Assembly (NCBI GenBank): GCA_009760855.2 | Contig: WPIO01000189.1 | Coordinates: 151,001 to 215,000, forward strand | Direction of reading: 5' to 3' | Length of the DNA: 64,000 nucleotides | Source: Cristatella mucedo | Lineage: Eukaryota; Bryozoa; Phylactolaemata; Cristatellidae | In this document: piece after piece, positions 35,501 through 52,824 of the stretch | How positions within the stretch are numbered: position 1 is the stretch's first letter | Layout of the letters: each line of letters opens with the position of its first letter | The notes under the pieces: model-generated | Seen by the model: only the letters and a program-made list of their open reading frames with translations | Told to the model about the DNA's origin: nothing | Database searches by the model: none | Translations under genes and position numbers: made by a program

Positions 35501-37921
35501 CCTCGAAGCTTCGAGTGCAAGATCATGGCAAAGCAGCAGGAGCAGCTACTCCTGCTGCTTTGCCATGCAGCAGCAGCAGCTGCTGCTGCATGGTAAAACG
35601 AAGTGCGAAAACCAACAGTCCAAGGAATGTGAGTCCACAATACCATCCTACCAGTCACACAGAGACAAACGGTCTACAGCAACAGCTTAATGAACCTTGC
35701 CAGCTGAACAGCAAGGCAATATCGAGCAACAAGGCGACCACGAGTAGCAAGGCACCGCTTAGCAAAAAGGCAACACCAAGCAACAAGGAAATGCCAAGAA
35801 ACACCGAGCAACAATGTACCGCCAAGCAACAAGGTACCAGCAACAAGGTACCGCCAAGCAACAAGGTACCAGCAACAAGGTACCGCCAAGCAGCGAGGCA
35901 ACACTAAGCAACAAGACAGCTCCAAGCAACAAGGTATCACCAAGCAACCAGGCGGCGTTCCGTTCCCGAGAGAGGGAACACTACACAGTCTTCTTCTCTT
36001 GTCCTAAGATTTCTATGCATGAGTCGAGCATGTGTCACAGGATACATTCAGCTTCCGACCAGTCAATGCAAGGGCTTAGTAGGAGGTTCGGCCACAAGCA
36101 GCAGTAGCAGCAGTGACAGCGCACTGCAAGCGCTTGGCCATGTCCATGCGCAAGCAGTGTTGTGCATACATAGATTCACCGAGAGAAGGATTCTTAAGGC
36201 TCCAACTAAGTCGATTGAGCACCAGTAACAGCTATCGACGATGCAGCCACGACCGTAATGAACCACCGCGGCTAAACCTGCAGCAGCTGCTGCTTTGGCA
36301 GGAGCAGCAGCAGCATCGCCGTGACGCGATTGGCCGAAACTCACCTAGTCAGGAGGCTAGCGGAGTATGAGAGCTTGCGGCTGCTCGTCTCGTCGGGCAT
36401 TCGCCACGGCTTGGCCGCAGCACTGCCCGCTCCGGCTGACTCCAGCGATCGCCCGCTGCCACTGCTGCCGCCGCCTGCCGTCGCAAGCGCCGACGGCACC
36501 GGATTTGCTGCTGAGAGCGTGGCGCCCGCAGGAGAGGCAGCCATCGCGGCCGCAGGCGCCGAAGAAGCAGCAGCAGCGCCCGCCGCCGGAGCACCGAAGT
36601 AGCCGGACCACAGGCCGAGCACGAGAGCATTGGGCGTGTCGGCTGCGCACGCTTCGTCAACCTGGCGGAGCAAGAGCGGAGTGTGAGAGTAAGTGAGAGC
36701 AAGAGCGGAGAGTGCGATCGGAGGAGGCGCTGCCCGCTCAGCCGCAAGCGTCAGCTGGCGGCTCAACGACTAACGAAACACGCACGGCGAGTCGTTGCCG
36801 ATGCCAGCAAAGGGAAGCCGGAAGCTCTTCCCTCTACGCTCCCCCCAGGGGGCGTTTGCGAGCCTTCTGCTGCTGCTGTTGCCACCGCTGCATCGGTGGC
36901 GGCAACAGCAGCAGCAGCTTCGGCACGGCTGCCGCCACCTACGAAGCGCTCGGCTCGGCTCCACTCACTTTGTCACCGAGATGGACGAGCGCCCGAAGGT
37001 CGACGTCCCACAGCACGTGCACGACAGCGGTCGGCCGCTCCCTGACGCGGCACCAGACTCGAATGATCACGTGGTTGCTGCTGACGCATGCCGGGTCTAA
37101 ATCCAATCCGGTGAGATCGAACGATTCCCAGCTCGGATTCAGAGTGGCGCCGACGACTTCGCTCTCGTAGAAAGCTACAGCAGCGCACGGAGCGTGGCCG
37201 AGGGCAAGCTGAAGCAGAAGCGGACGACCCTGCGCTGCGACTAATCGCGCGTACAACAAACGCCGCGGCGGCTAACGGCCGCTGCGGCTGCCGGCGAGAC
37301 GGCTGCCGGCGAGACGGCTGCCGTAGAACTACTGCAGGGGGAAGGGCTGGAGAGCCACAAACCTGGAGACTTCCTGCTTTTGTGCAGGCTGAAGTAGGTC
37401 TGAAGCGACGACACGTCTGATGTCTGGCAAATCAAATTTCTCACGTACACCGAATGCAAGTGCCTCACTCGCTTCTGAAATGTATCGCGGGGCACGCCTA
37501 GAGCAGACGCCCGCAGAGCACCGACGCCCGCAGAGCCGACGCGTGCGACCTAGAAGTGGCTCGCGACCGAGCGAGCACTCGTGCCTCCTCCCCCCCCCCT
37601 GCTGAAGGAGATTCGCCGGAAAGTAGCCGATCCGGGGGGGGCGGGGCGGGGCGGCACGACCGCAAAGGACCCGAGGACCATGCGGGGACACGGGCGACGG
37701 CCTCTCCAGCAGCGTGCCGAGCGATGACTAGGAAGACTGACCTTGACTCGGCGGTGAACGACGTGAGGCAGGAACGGGCGGCACCGAAGCGGACGGCTGC
37801 CCGGCGACGGGCTTTCCCCGGCTGCAAAGCCGCCGACGGCAGGCGCGAGTGAGACGCCGGGGCGGGGGGCGGCTCTCACCTGCAAAGATTTGTACATCAA
37901 CTTTTGGTTAACGTCCACCAT
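27949..37921 (-). CDS. UVRAG: UVRAG, UV radiation resistance-associated protein
   Basis: Twelve coding exons (minus): 37921-37880, 37474-37363, 37234-36969, 36661-36345, 34828-34723, 34253-34127, 33764-33677, 32663-32621, 30627-30401, 28969-28790, 28676-28555, 28388-27949. All phases agree and give 689 residues (human 699). Matches to vertebrate UVRAG: KRVRHLHSVYVRNL and TYFSLH (residues 15-46); C2-like region ATLNPSWESFDL (exon 3); LGLWSGYFGAP (exon 4); coiled coil in exons 5-7 (LKQTRASVDRIRKSIHDKLR); ELAAELSYIYPIEK; the signature LPNSEDFQ and later FPLFSKGKDK...VFLLNKNVAQLR (exons 9-10). Known role: subunit of the Beclin 1-VPS34 complex II, driving autophagosome and endosome maturation, plus tethering through C-Vps. 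Exon 4 carries a long Ala/Ser-rich insertion after FGAP not expected from human. Exon 12 is low-complexity and its frame is the least certain part. Exon 1 starts 324 bp from LAMTOR4 in divergent orientation. Confidence 0.94.
29588..29754 (-). mobile_element. SINE family S1, well preserved
   Basis: Full copy with all landmarks, in UVRAG intron 9. It is close to the window consensus: tail CTAGCTGATTAAACAGCCTC at one end and head CTAGTGTGCCATCACGGCTA at the other (plus strand). Confidence 0.85.
29953..30133. repeat. GGAGCA/GCAGGA hexamer minisatellite
   Basis: About 180 bp of GGAGCAGGAGCAGCAGGA units, open in several frames on both strands (Glu/Gln, Gly/Ala or Leu repeats). It lies in UVRAG intron 9 and is non-coding. 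Confidence 0.95.
30825..31460. repeat. Cryptic CTG/CAG minisatellite in UVRAG intron 8
   Basis: More than 600 bp made of CTGCTGCTGCAACTACCTGC units alternating with TACTGCCTACTGCTGC and TGCCACTGC. A longer higher-order unit (GCTGTTGGTGCTGGTGCTGT...) occurs twice, at about 30836 and 31030. Frames of over 200 codons cross it but encode only Leu or Cys/Thr/Ala runs. It ends about 200 bp from the UVRAG exon 9 acceptor. Confidence 0.95.
32499..32578. repeat. (GA)n microsatellite
   Basis: About 36 GA units preceded by GTGAGTGAGTGAG. It lies in UVRAG intron 8, about 45 bp beyond the end of exon 8. Confidence 0.97.
33280..33625 (-). mobile_element. LINE family 1 3' fragment with a second inserted tail
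   Basis: A reverse-orientation tail (AAAGCACCCTCAGAGAACTC, then AATCTCTTTCTAGGAAC) is interrupted at about 33424-33493 by a plus-orientation tail (AAGCGCCTAGGAAGAGATTG...ATTATT). The element then resumes with AAGAATAACATGGTTAGGGG. The repeated AAGAATAACATGGTT on both sides looks like a target-site duplication. Confidence 0.8.
34455..34632. repeat. (GA)n/GGGAGA microsatellite
   Basis: Purine-rich GAGAGA, GGGAGA and GACAGA units in UVRAG intron 5. Frames through it are artefacts. Confidence 0.96.
35160..35236 (+). mobile_element. Solo LINE family 1 tail
   Basis: GTAAAGCGCCTAGAAAGAGA...TGAGAGCGCTTTATCATGTG plus ATT repeats, in UVRAG intron 4. Confidence 0.85.
35690..35955. repeat. Minisatellite built on AGCAACAAGGTACC
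   Basis: About 14 irregular units of GCAACAAGG followed by TACCGCCA, CACCACGA or similar. The period is about 18 bp and it becomes most regular at 35815-35890. It lies in UVRAG intron 4. Confidence 0.9.
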
Positions 37922-38245
37922 TCTGGACTGGCAAGCAGCGACGTCGGGCTGCGTCCGCTACGAAATTCGAATCTCGATCCGATTCCTGCGCGGTTCCACC
38001 CCTCTGTCAGACATTTTCCGCCAACACCCGTCTACCGACCGTGTAACGTCGCAGCGGGTAGCTTGGTGATCACGCGTTACCTGTTGACATAAAAAATCAG
38101 GTGTAAATACTTATATTTTTAATTATGCTTTTAATTTTTTTTAGAAGTACTTATGAAGGTTTAAGGTGTCAATGCCGTGACGGATTGGCGGCGGCTTTTA
38201 GTCAGCTTCCGGTAGGCACACTGCCGCTAGCAGTTGGTGGGCGTA
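37922..38245. promoter_or_regulatory. Putative shared bidirectional promoter of UVRAG and LAMTOR4
   Basis: The two start codons face away from each other across 324 bp, which must include both 5' UTRs. Seen near the LAMTOR4 side: an ETS-type CTTCCGG at 38206-38212 and an inverted CCAAT box (ATTGG) at 38184-38188, both common in bidirectional housekeeping promoters. There is no TATA box at a convincing position. An AT-rich patch lies at 38090-38150. Sharing is inferred from spacing. Confidence 0.65.
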
Positions 38246-43563
<5,318 letters not shown>

Positions 43564-44604
43564 CCCACTGCTGCTGGCGTCCGGGCCTCTGATGCCGTGC
43601 ACGTCCACAACGAGTGGACCGCTGCCGTGCACCGCCGGCAGCAGAGGTCCACACTCGTTGTGAACTCGTCGCGAGGCGTTCGCTCGATGGATGGTGCGTG
43701 GTCGCCGAGCGTGCTCTGTCGCCTGGCAACTGCCCGACCTGCAGAGCCACCGCTTGCTGCCGACGAGCCGCCACCGAGGTGGGGCTCTGCGAGACCTATT
43801 GGACCACGTGACTGCCACTCTCAACGTGCCCCAATCACGTGCAGCTGGCTGCGTTGAGTACCCAGCAATGCTAGCTTGGGCAGCACTCACCCCACGTGGG
43901 CTGACTGCACTCGTCACATGCTGAGTGCAGACGCTCGGCTCATTCACGCTGCAATCTTCTGTTGGACGCCATGTATCTGTATGTGTTCCTGGCTGGCCGT
44001 GAAGGCAGCTCTGTGCTTTGTCTATGCTGCTGCTGCCGAAACAATTGAGGCTCGGCTGTAGGAAGATTTGTGAATTGTAGCTGCTACCATGCAGCCACCA
44101 TTCGAGAATACCTAGCTGCCCGTGCTCTCGATCTGTGTAGCATTCTTTCGTCCAGCCGTTCTTGATGCGTATCTGTATCCTTTGTATGTGCTGTATTAGT
44201 TTACAGCCGGGTGCAGAGAGAATTGATTGGTGCTCCCCATGTTGGCGCTTCGGGTAGCGTGATGTGTCGTTTCGTCCACTGGCGTGTGCATGACTCGGGC
44301 TCGGGGGTCCTCAGGTCAGCGCCCGGAAGTCGATGGGGTGGGGGGCTCGAGTTTTACTGTTAGTCAGCTGAGTCAGCCTGAGGCCCTGCCCTCATCGGAG
44401 GGAGTGACTGCCGGCGTCTGCAATCGTTGGCTACCCTCCTTCACCCTCTCCCCTTTCTTCCACGGGATCGTCTGAAGCATCATTAGATGTTGCCTCCCTA
44501 GTTCTGCTTCGGCTAGCCCTAGTTTTAGCTATAGCCCCCCCATCTGCCCTTGCCACAGTTGTAACTCCCTACCCCCTAGCAAAAGTTCGGTCGGGCAAGC
44601 AGTG

Positions 44605-44730
<126 letters not shown>

Positions 44731-45350
44731 TTTTCCTGACCAACAATGACTCGAGTAAAGTATCCTTCGAGGAATCCTTGTTTGGTGCTGGTGCAGTGGC
44801 TCAGGCCGCCTTATTTGAACCCTATAAAACTATTATGGAGCAATATCGACAGGTGGCAGAGGCCGGGCGTTCGACCCGACCGTAGTAGCCAACATTTTCA
44901 GTAAACCAGTTTTTCATTTTAAGCAGAGGAGTGGAACAGCTAATTTATCCATTTGTTCACACTGGACCTGAAGGCACGAGGAGGCTGAATGCGTTACAGC
45001 AGTTCAGCTAGGTATGGAGGAGCCAAGCCGTTTCGGGCCTTGCTGGGTCAGTAGCCAACATTTTCAGTAAAACTCGGGTTCTCTGAACTGTGCTACAGCA
45101 GATGAGACGGCACAGAAGCTGGCAGACTATTCCTGGTCAGACCGGGGGGGGGGGGGTCATGCAAAATCGTGGTAGGATGACACCACACTAAAACTATACA
45201 CACAAACAGCATAATGTGTTTGTTTTTGGGTTGTCCATAAATAGTTTCATCGTGCTTCGCTTAACTTCAGTATTCCCGGTGCCATAAAAACCCTCCTGTT
45301 ACCGGAACGAGTTTACAGTTATAGAAGCAGTGGCCATACTGCAAGGATTT

Positions 45351-45373
45351 GTTTAGTGTGTGTGAGTGAGTGA

Positions 45374-45442
<69 letters not shown>

Positions 45443-45628
45443 ACTTATGTGTGTGCAACTTGTAAGAGCTGCCGCTGTCTTGTCTCACAGCTCTTCTACC
45501 ATCGCGCCACCTACTGTTACGGTCGGTTTTGGCGGCTGACACGCGAGTCCGTGTCCAGCAGACCAGCTGTACACGCGAGTCCGTGTCCAGCAGACCAGCT
45601 GTATTGTTTAGTGTGTGTGAGTGAGTGA

Positions 45629-45687
<59 letters not shown>

Positions 45688-45849
45688 ACTTATGTGTGTG
45701 CAACTTGTAAGAGCTGCCGCTGTCTTGGCTCACAGCTCTTCTACCATCGCGGCCACCTACTGTTACGGTCGGTTTTGGCGGCTGACACGCGAGTCCGTGT
45801 CCAGCAGACCAGCTGACACGCGAGTCCGTGTCCAGCAGACCAGCTGTAC
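45351..45849 (+). repeat. 255-bp tandem duplication around a TA microsatellite
   Basis: Copy 1 (45351-45605) and copy 2 (45606-45849) both run GTTTAGTGTGTGTGAGTGAG, then (TA)n, TTGTTACTTATGTGTGTGCA, GAGCTGCCGCTGTCTTG and TTACGGTCGGTTTTGGCGG. Inside each, a 33-bp unit ACGCGAGTCCGTGTCCAGCA occurs twice. The copies differ mainly in TA length and single bases, so the duplication looks recent. Confidence 0.95.
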
Positions 45850-45884
45850 ACGCCCCCAGCTCCTCTTGTTCCCGGTGTTGCATT

Positions 45885-46136
45885 ATGGCTGAGAAAGTAG
45901 CAGCTGCTCAACTTGAGCTTTTATTAGCAGAGCGTCGGGCTGAGTGGCACGGCGCATGGGGCGGTGTTATGCGCCAGAGAGGATGTAGGCAACTCGTGCG
46001 CAAGGACCGGCTGCAAATCCCTCAACAAAAGACATTCTCGATGAAGCTACAGCAACCAGGCAGCAGAGGAAGAAGGTGCACCCTTCCTGCCCCCCATCAC
46101 CAAACCCACGCGATGATGCTTGCAATCATTTTGTAA
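45885..46136 (+). CDS. Uncertain small ORF directly after the duplication
   Basis: An 83-codon frame begins MAEKVAAAQLELLLAERRAE, a helix-like start. I do not recognise it. The downstream half is Arg/His/Pro-rich and looks random. It could be a first coding exon with a donor near GTTATGCGCC or GTAGGCAACT, or chance. There is no supporting neighbour. Confidence 0.2.
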   Translation: MAEKVAAAQLELLLAERRAEWHGAWGGVMRQRGCRQLVRKDRLQIPQQKTFSMKLQQPGSRGRRCTLPAPHHQTHAMMLAIIL

Positions 46137-47384
46137 TGGCCGGCGGAGATGTCACGTGGCCGTGCCACTTTCGACCTCTCACCAGTAGCATCTGCTTCGG
46201 GATTCGGGGCGTATATTTGATATCGATTCACCGGGCAGGCGCTGCAGCCGTGGTTTCAGCGCTGTCGGCACGACTATGAGGAAGGGCTCCGTCCGGCTGG
46301 AAGCCTGGTCGTATGGAGCTGCGACCTGTGAGCCGTGCTGACCGCTTCTCTAAGCGCCGACGATGAAATGCTGATGACTCGCGACCGCGTCTGTGTGCTC
46401 TTGTCTGCTGTGAATTTCGCCGACGCCACATCACAGCCGATGAAGCCGAGGCTCCGGTCCCCCTCTTTCGCCTCCGCTGGGGCTCGACCTGCACTCGAGG
46501 AGGAATAGGAGATGGATAGCATGGCACGTGACCGTGAGTAAAACCACACTGCCCCCATTGCACAAAGTCTCGGAATCCTTCGACAGGCCTGTAGCTGATA
46601 ATAAGTCTCAGCTGAGTAAAGTGTAAAAGAAAATGCCCAAGCCGCGTAGTGGCTGCTGTAGAGTAGCTGCTGAGTCGTGTGCCTCTTAAGCTGGGTTTAC
46701 GCGGCAGATTTTCCTCCTGCCCGACGCCGACCAATTTCCTCCTACTTGGAACCTTTACGCGAATATTTGATTGCCGACTGAGTACCACCCACAGACCGTG
46801 CTTTAATCTTCGAGGCTAGTATGAAAGACGGTTGCCCAGAAAGACGTCAACCCAACAGCCACTCAATTTGAGTTCGCCGGTACAGTCACCATTGTAGAGT
46901 AATGTAAGAATAATATAGATTAAAGTAAGATAAGAATTTTAAGAAAGCTGTTTTGGGAAAGTGAATAATACCAAGTAATGTTCGCCATCACGGTGTACAG
47001 TCAAAGTAATGTGGGCCTTTGCCGGATTGTTGGTGGATTTGATAAACAGGCACACGGCGTCTTCCATTTAGAAAAGGCTTCAGCCTTGGCTACAACGCAT
47101 AGGCATCCCATGTTCAAGGACTTGCTCTGCACGCCTCAATATAACTCGAGACCACGAACGTCAGCCATTTTTATTTTGGCGGTGGGGGTGCATGAGACTA
47201 GCTCCGGGTTTTGATTGGTCGGCTGGACCAACCGGGAGCCCAACAGTTAAAAGATCTCCTTCGTGAGAGTCCGCTGACTTGGCCCGTCCTCCCCAAGATG
47301 TTGTGACGTAAGATGACGAACTAGCCCAAATCGGTCTAAAACCTGTGCAGAAGTCTTCCGAGTAAACGCATCTTTAATCACCCT

Positions 47385-47740
47385 GGCTATTAGTCCTGGG
47401 TCGTCGGTTCTAGTCCTGCAGCTCACTCCCGACTGATGTCACTACACCCCCTAACTTGGCGACATATCAACATAAGCTACATGCCAAATGTTATATAGGT
47501 CTTGGCTTGGGGAACTCTCGCAGGCTATGGGTTGAGCTTTGTAGCAGGATGAGACTACTCCTTCACTGCTCTGTCCCAGTATGTAGCGTTTTGTGTACGA
47601 ATCTTCACGTGCCTGGCTTAACTGACAATTGGCAGTGTCCCGTACTTAGGGGGCATCGAGTCGCATTAAATAATTGTTCACGTGCAAGCTCATCGTCTGT
47701 TCCCTAAAGTGTGATGAACCGTCTTAAGATAAACATGGAG
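47385..47740 (+). mobile_element. LINE-related 3' fragment
   Basis: GGCGACATATCAACATAAGC followed by TACATGCCAAATGTTATATA parallels 50383-50430, where the same text follows a recognisable LINE frame. No frame remains. Confidence 0.5.
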
Positions 47741-48419
47741 AACGAGTTGAGGGTTTGTAGCATCAATCGCTCTCTTTCGCCACATCAGACATTTAACAAG
47801 GCAAGCGTAGTCGCTAGCAGTCACTAGAGGTCACTCTAGCAGTCACTAGTGGTAATGGTAGGTGCTCCTACATGCCTAAAAGCCATATATGATATATGAG
47901 CCATATCTATAAGCCAGTGGAGTAATCAAGAATCATTACTCATTAACCATTTGTTTACACCTTTCTAGCGATAGTTGCTGCAGTGATGACACGACCAACA
48001 GCAGACATACCGATGGCTTAGGCAAAACACGAGTTATAACGTGGATTTTGCCGAGAGCCGAGATTGGACCCCCAAATGACTTCACTGTAGTTCTTGTATA
48101 TCTAATGTTCATACTTCTCTCGAGGACTAGTAAAAGTCGGGGTAAATATTGGATCAAAGTATACTCGGTGTAAGTATTGATCTTTATTTATGCATACCAA
48201 TTAAGTATGTACCTGGGTATGTACAGTATCCCTTTCAGGGTCGATACGACCTACTCCACCGTAGCCCGTCCGGGCACATGCTGAAATGATGAAAAACTTT
48301 TACTGCTCACGCTCAGGTGCCAATTGCTGGTACAAGGTGAGGGAGGAAACATTAATGATAACGAAAGCTGGGCAAACGTTACTTCTTGAAAGGGGACATT
48401 GACTTTTCTATTTAACTTA

Positions 48420-48960
48420 CTTATAATAGCAATAATATATTTGTACAGCGCCCTCAGAGAACCGAATCGTTCTAGGCACTTTACAACTACTTGACAAACT
48501 CTACCCTTGCTATTACTCACTCTTAGTCTTCACGGAAGTTAGTCAAAAAGTAAAAGGCAAAATTGTTTGTACAGATGACTACTTTTAAAAAGAAAATCAG
48601 CGCTTCATGCGACATGATAGTATTAACGTATTCGGACCAATAATGAGAATAATACATTTATTTAGCGCCCTCAGAGAAAAATCTCTTCCTAGGCGCTTTA
48701 TATTTGCTGCAAAGGAAGCATGGTCAAATGGTTAATGGTAGCATGCTCAATGACAACAAGCATAACATGGTTATAGGTGACATGTACAGGGTCAGCATGC
48801 AAATATGGTTAGTGGCAGTATGCAAAGTGAGCACGCGTGAGCACACAAAAGACGTGTCACGTGGACTCATCAAATGCTGCGACAAATAGATGCGTTTAAC
48901 TTCTTTTTAAATGTCAAGTCATCTACTAATCATCGGAGATGCTCGTCAGCATCGAAGTAG
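48420..48960 (-). mobile_element. Two LINE family 1 3' fragments
   Basis: Reverse tails at 48425-48485 (ACAGCGCCCTCAGAGAACCG) and 48650-48710 (GCGCCCTCAGAGAAAAATCT), then the usual 3' UTR text with repeated AACATGGTTATAGGTGACAT and GGGTCAGCATGCAAATATGG. Confidence 0.8.
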
Positions 48961-49554
48961 TGGTGGACCGGCTCCGAGTAAGATGTTCGCCGATCGCAAA
49001 CCCTGCATCTCGCTGCTCTCCGGCAACAGTTGCTCCCGTGCTGCTTAACCTTAGTGCGAGCGTTTGCCACTACCCAGCTGATTTCTGAGGAAAAGGAAAT
49101 GGTGCACACAAAGATACTCAGCGGTCAGCGTAAAAGCTTCGGAAAGGTAAACAAAAACGATCGCGCATGAAGAGCTGACTCGTGATTTCATACTTATGCT
49201 GAGTGGGCTGTGCGACTTTTATCTAACGAGCCCCATCCGACTTTCAGTGAGCGACATTTGGAAGGCCGGCCAGCACTTACCCAACGCTTGGGTGGCTTTT
49301 CCTACTCCACGAGTGGCGCTGCCGCATGCGACGTGTCCAACAGTGAGCGGAGATGCACATGGTCGCACGAGCGCTTCTGTCTGGCGAGCCAGCTGCGACT
49401 CGCGAGGCGCCGGAGAACGGAAGTACGCCAGTGCGCCACCTGCTTCCGCCACTGCATCGCCGGCTGCACCAGTGAAAGCGAGGCTCTGTTCGCTGGTGCC
49501 GCTGAGGTATCCTTCAAAAAAAGTACCAAGATCGCTATGCGGATTTTTGTTGTC

Positions 49555-49745
49555 ATAATAATAATAATAATAATAATAATAATGCACTTGATAAGCGCCC
49601 TCAGGGAACTCAATCTCTCTCTATGCCCTTTACGTTTGCTGCAAAGGGAAATGTAATTGAATGGTGAGTAATATCGTGCTTGCTAAACAGCATGAATAAC
49701 ATAGTTAGGGGTGACATGCACAGGGTCAGCATGCAAATGTTGTTG
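49555..49745 (-). mobile_element. LINE family 1 3' fragment
   Basis: AAT repeats, then GATAAGCGCCCTCAGGGAAC, TTACGTTTGCTGCAAAGGGA and GTTAGGGGTGACATGCACAG, cut off at GCAAATGTTG. Confidence 0.85.
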
Positions 49746-50139
49746 CACGAATAAGGTAGCACCGGACTGGTCTGTTCGAAGCGGACTCGCTTCTTCAGTC
49801 TCTTCTTCAGTCGTTTCTTCAGTCTCGCTGCTCGCCTGTCGATGCACTAGTCTGATTTAGGACCGCTGGGTAATCGAACCTTTGTCGGCAAGTAGAGAGC
49901 AACTAAGCGTACCAGGATTGTGAACAGCATGGCTGAACTACTTGACGAGTGTTCGTGCGGCTGTTGTCGCTATTGCCCTTGCATCTCAGCGAAGCTCTGC
50001 TACGGCAACTAGCTTCAGCAACCAGCCGTCACTTGCCGTGGATCCAACGATTAAATCCAACGATACTCTCTTAGCAGCTCTCTGTTCTCCTACTAACTCT
50101 CCAGCAGCCATTCGCCGCCATTTCTTAGCTACTCACAGC

Positions 50140-50635
50140 CTCGTGACTTCAAGGTTTTGTCACTCACTTCCAGGTCTCTTCATTCTCTCGCTCCAGCCTA
50201 CCTATCCAAGCTACTCAGCAATCGGGTTAAGCATCCTATGAGCCGCGTATCTGACTCAAACCATTTAGCTGAGCCTCGAATTAACCTCAAATCTTCGGGA
50301 GAAGATCGTGCTTTTAGCTCATGCGCTCCCAAAGCCTGCCGAACTTACTCGAACGACTGACGTCACGACATCCCCCTGACTTGACGACATATCAACATAA
50401 GCTACATACGAAATATTGTATAAGTCTTGGATTGGGAAACAGAAGCTAAAAATGCCGCTGGTCCTTACAGTATTTTCTAGGTCCATGTGAATTGTCCTTT
50501 GTGTGCTTCTGCGTGCCGACACTGCCCATGCTATCGCTAACCATATTGACAAGCGTCCTTTACAGCCTATGTTAGGGGCCCAAAAAGAGATTTAGTTCTC
50601 TGAGGGCACTATTCAAATGTCTTATTCTCATTATC
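50140..50635 (+). mobile_element. LINE family 1 3' end
   Basis: The frame reads SLTSRSLHSLAPAYLSKLLS and FSSCAPKACR. The tail is AAAAAGAGATTTAGTTCTCT...GAGGGCACTATTCAAATG. Confidence 0.85.
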
Positions 50636-51319
50636 ATTCGTGGGCGCTGGGCGACACGTGTTACAGTGTCACTTAATCTATACGCGTGTCTGTCATTGCT
50701 GTCACATCTGTAATCTGTCACTTATTCTGCACATTAGTCCACGAGAAATCCGGTATTGCTCGCGAGCGGACAGCCGCTTACTCACGTAGACGCTTGGACG
50801 CAGTTAGGCCAGCACGCTGCAGCCTCGCCTTCACATCTGAAACACGCATGCGCGAGCCGCAATGGATTTCCGCCGCCCGCCCGCCGTTCAATTCGGCCCG
50901 CTAGGGTAGCGCTGTCGGCGCTGCCGCCTTCCTCCGACTCTCATACGCCGGCAGACCACCGGTCTTGAGCAGACAGAAATAGGCGTAAGGATATGATGAG
51001 CGAGCGCTCAGCCGCTACAATTTCGCGTGCATTGCCCCAATTTCGTCTTTCAAAAGCTGGCGGCGCCACAACTTAAGAGAAGCGAAGCGTCGTCTGGCGA
51101 CCCGGAAGGAGGCGTCCTTGCGTTCGCTCGTCTTACCGTCAGCATTCACCAGGCAGCAGACGCTGATAACGTCCTCGGCAACACTGTCGCTGCACGGCGA
51201 ATCGTCTGGACTTCGCGTCAGCGAACTGCCACTCAACTCCATTGCATCTGCGGGAAACAAGGCGCAAAAAGCCTTCCACCGCAGCGAAAGGCAGTCGCCG
51301 GCGAAATATTGTGCCCGCC

Positions 51320-51433
51320 GAAAAGCTCTACCGGGAGCAGAGTTCTACCGAGTGCTAAACTGTATCCGGCGAAAAGCTCTACCGGGAGCAGAGTTCTACC
51401 GAGTGCTAAACTGTATCCGGCGAAAAGCTCTTC
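51320..51433. repeat. 51-bp tandem repeat, 2.2 copies
   Basis: Unit GAAAAGCTCTACCGGGAGCA, GAGTTCTACCGAGTGCTAAA and CTGTATCCGGC, repeated with no differences between the two full copies, then a third partial unit. 51 is a multiple of 3, so frames stay open across it. Confidence 0.95.
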
Positions 51434-52824
51434 ACTCCACTTCCGTTCGTGAACGAAACGTGTTTATACCCAGCGACCATAGCCTGAGCACCCGACGATC
51501 AATGTGGGCGGGGGAATAGGGTTCTACCCCGGATCGGGTCCTGTCTCCCTTCTGCTATCTCAGCTCTGCTGTGAAAGTACGACTCAAATACGCTCGCTCT
51601 TCGTAGCAATCAAGCGCTGCACGAGGAGCGACGCGAGCTCGATGGCGTCGTGCCATCACATGCCCGATGCGTCGCTGTACCCGCCTGTCGCCAGGCTTAT
51701 AGCCGCAGTCGCCCCTGCACTTGCTTGAGCAAGGGGCGGGTGTGTGGATTGGGGCACGCGGACGCCGTCCCGGATGTTCCAGCTCACCTTCTGCTCCCCG
51801 GAAGTAGCTTGTCCGCGGTTGCCTAATCAGCAGCGTCAGCTGGCTGCTGCAGTGCGCTGGGCCCCAGGCGCTGGATGGTCTCAGAATGCTCGTCATGGCC
51901 TGCGTCGCAGCAGAAGCGCCCGGAGCCGAGCAGCATGAGCGGAGAATGCAGGGGAGCGTGAGCGTCGCCTGCGCAGCCAGCGCGAGCGGCCAAGAGCACC
52001 CAGCCGAAATGCAAGCAGCTGAATAGCACGCGGCCGCCAGACGCCGAGAATGATGCAACCGTACCTGCGCCTGCGCTTTTTTTTTTAATTAAATGTTGAG
52101 TTAACTATTCATCATGCCTATGCAGAGTTGTTTTTTCGTAGCCGAGGACTGAATTCGCTGTTTGGGTGATATTTTTATCTCCAGTATTCGAAACCCACTT
52201 GCCCGACTCTAAGTTGTGCGACGCCCGCTTCATCTTTAATAGTGATGCACTGACACACTCAAGATTGGCAAACACTTGCCACACACAGAAAGTGCAGGTA
52301 TTTCCAATGCCGCGATTCACCTTATCCAGTCAGGTCTATCCACTCAAGGACTATGCTTCTTCTTACCCAGAATGCAGAGTCGACGGCTGCGTGCCGGCTA
52401 GACGACCCACCCTGGTGTCCCATCTGTCCAATGAAGAGGCTGTTGTTTTTCGTCCAATAGTTGCCGTTTCACTCTTGAGTCCGTCATAACAGTTCGCCAG
52501 CGCTAGGCTGTGAACTGTTCGCACGCACACGAGAATAGCATACAGGAGGAAGTGTACAGCATTGGTACAGTTATATCGGATCGATTCGATGCTGCTAGCT
52601 CGTTCTTCAGAGCGACGGCCGGCGACGGTAGGCAATCAGATCCTCAGGAGGCTACACGGAGGCCCGAGTGGTAAATGGTGCCATGTAAAGCCTAGTGTAA
52701 AGCCCTATATAGTGTTCCCTGCCCAAGCAAGACTAGAGCGATCGATCCCCGATGAAGCCAAACTCGTAAAGCTCCAGCGGGAAACGAAACCTCCGCCATG
52801 GGGTCCGAGGATTGAGTAGAGAGC

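Noticed and set aside
49196-49656. Plus-strand frames of 120 and 148 codons ahead of a LINE tail
   Set aside because: GC-rich and Cys/Arg-rich with no motif; the frame on the opposite strand is equally open, and it runs into the AAT repeat.
51015-52058. Overlapping frames of 81-167 codons on both strands
   Set aside because: No recognised motif, no splice context, and partly made of a 51-bp tandem repeat. A chance effect of high GC is likelier.
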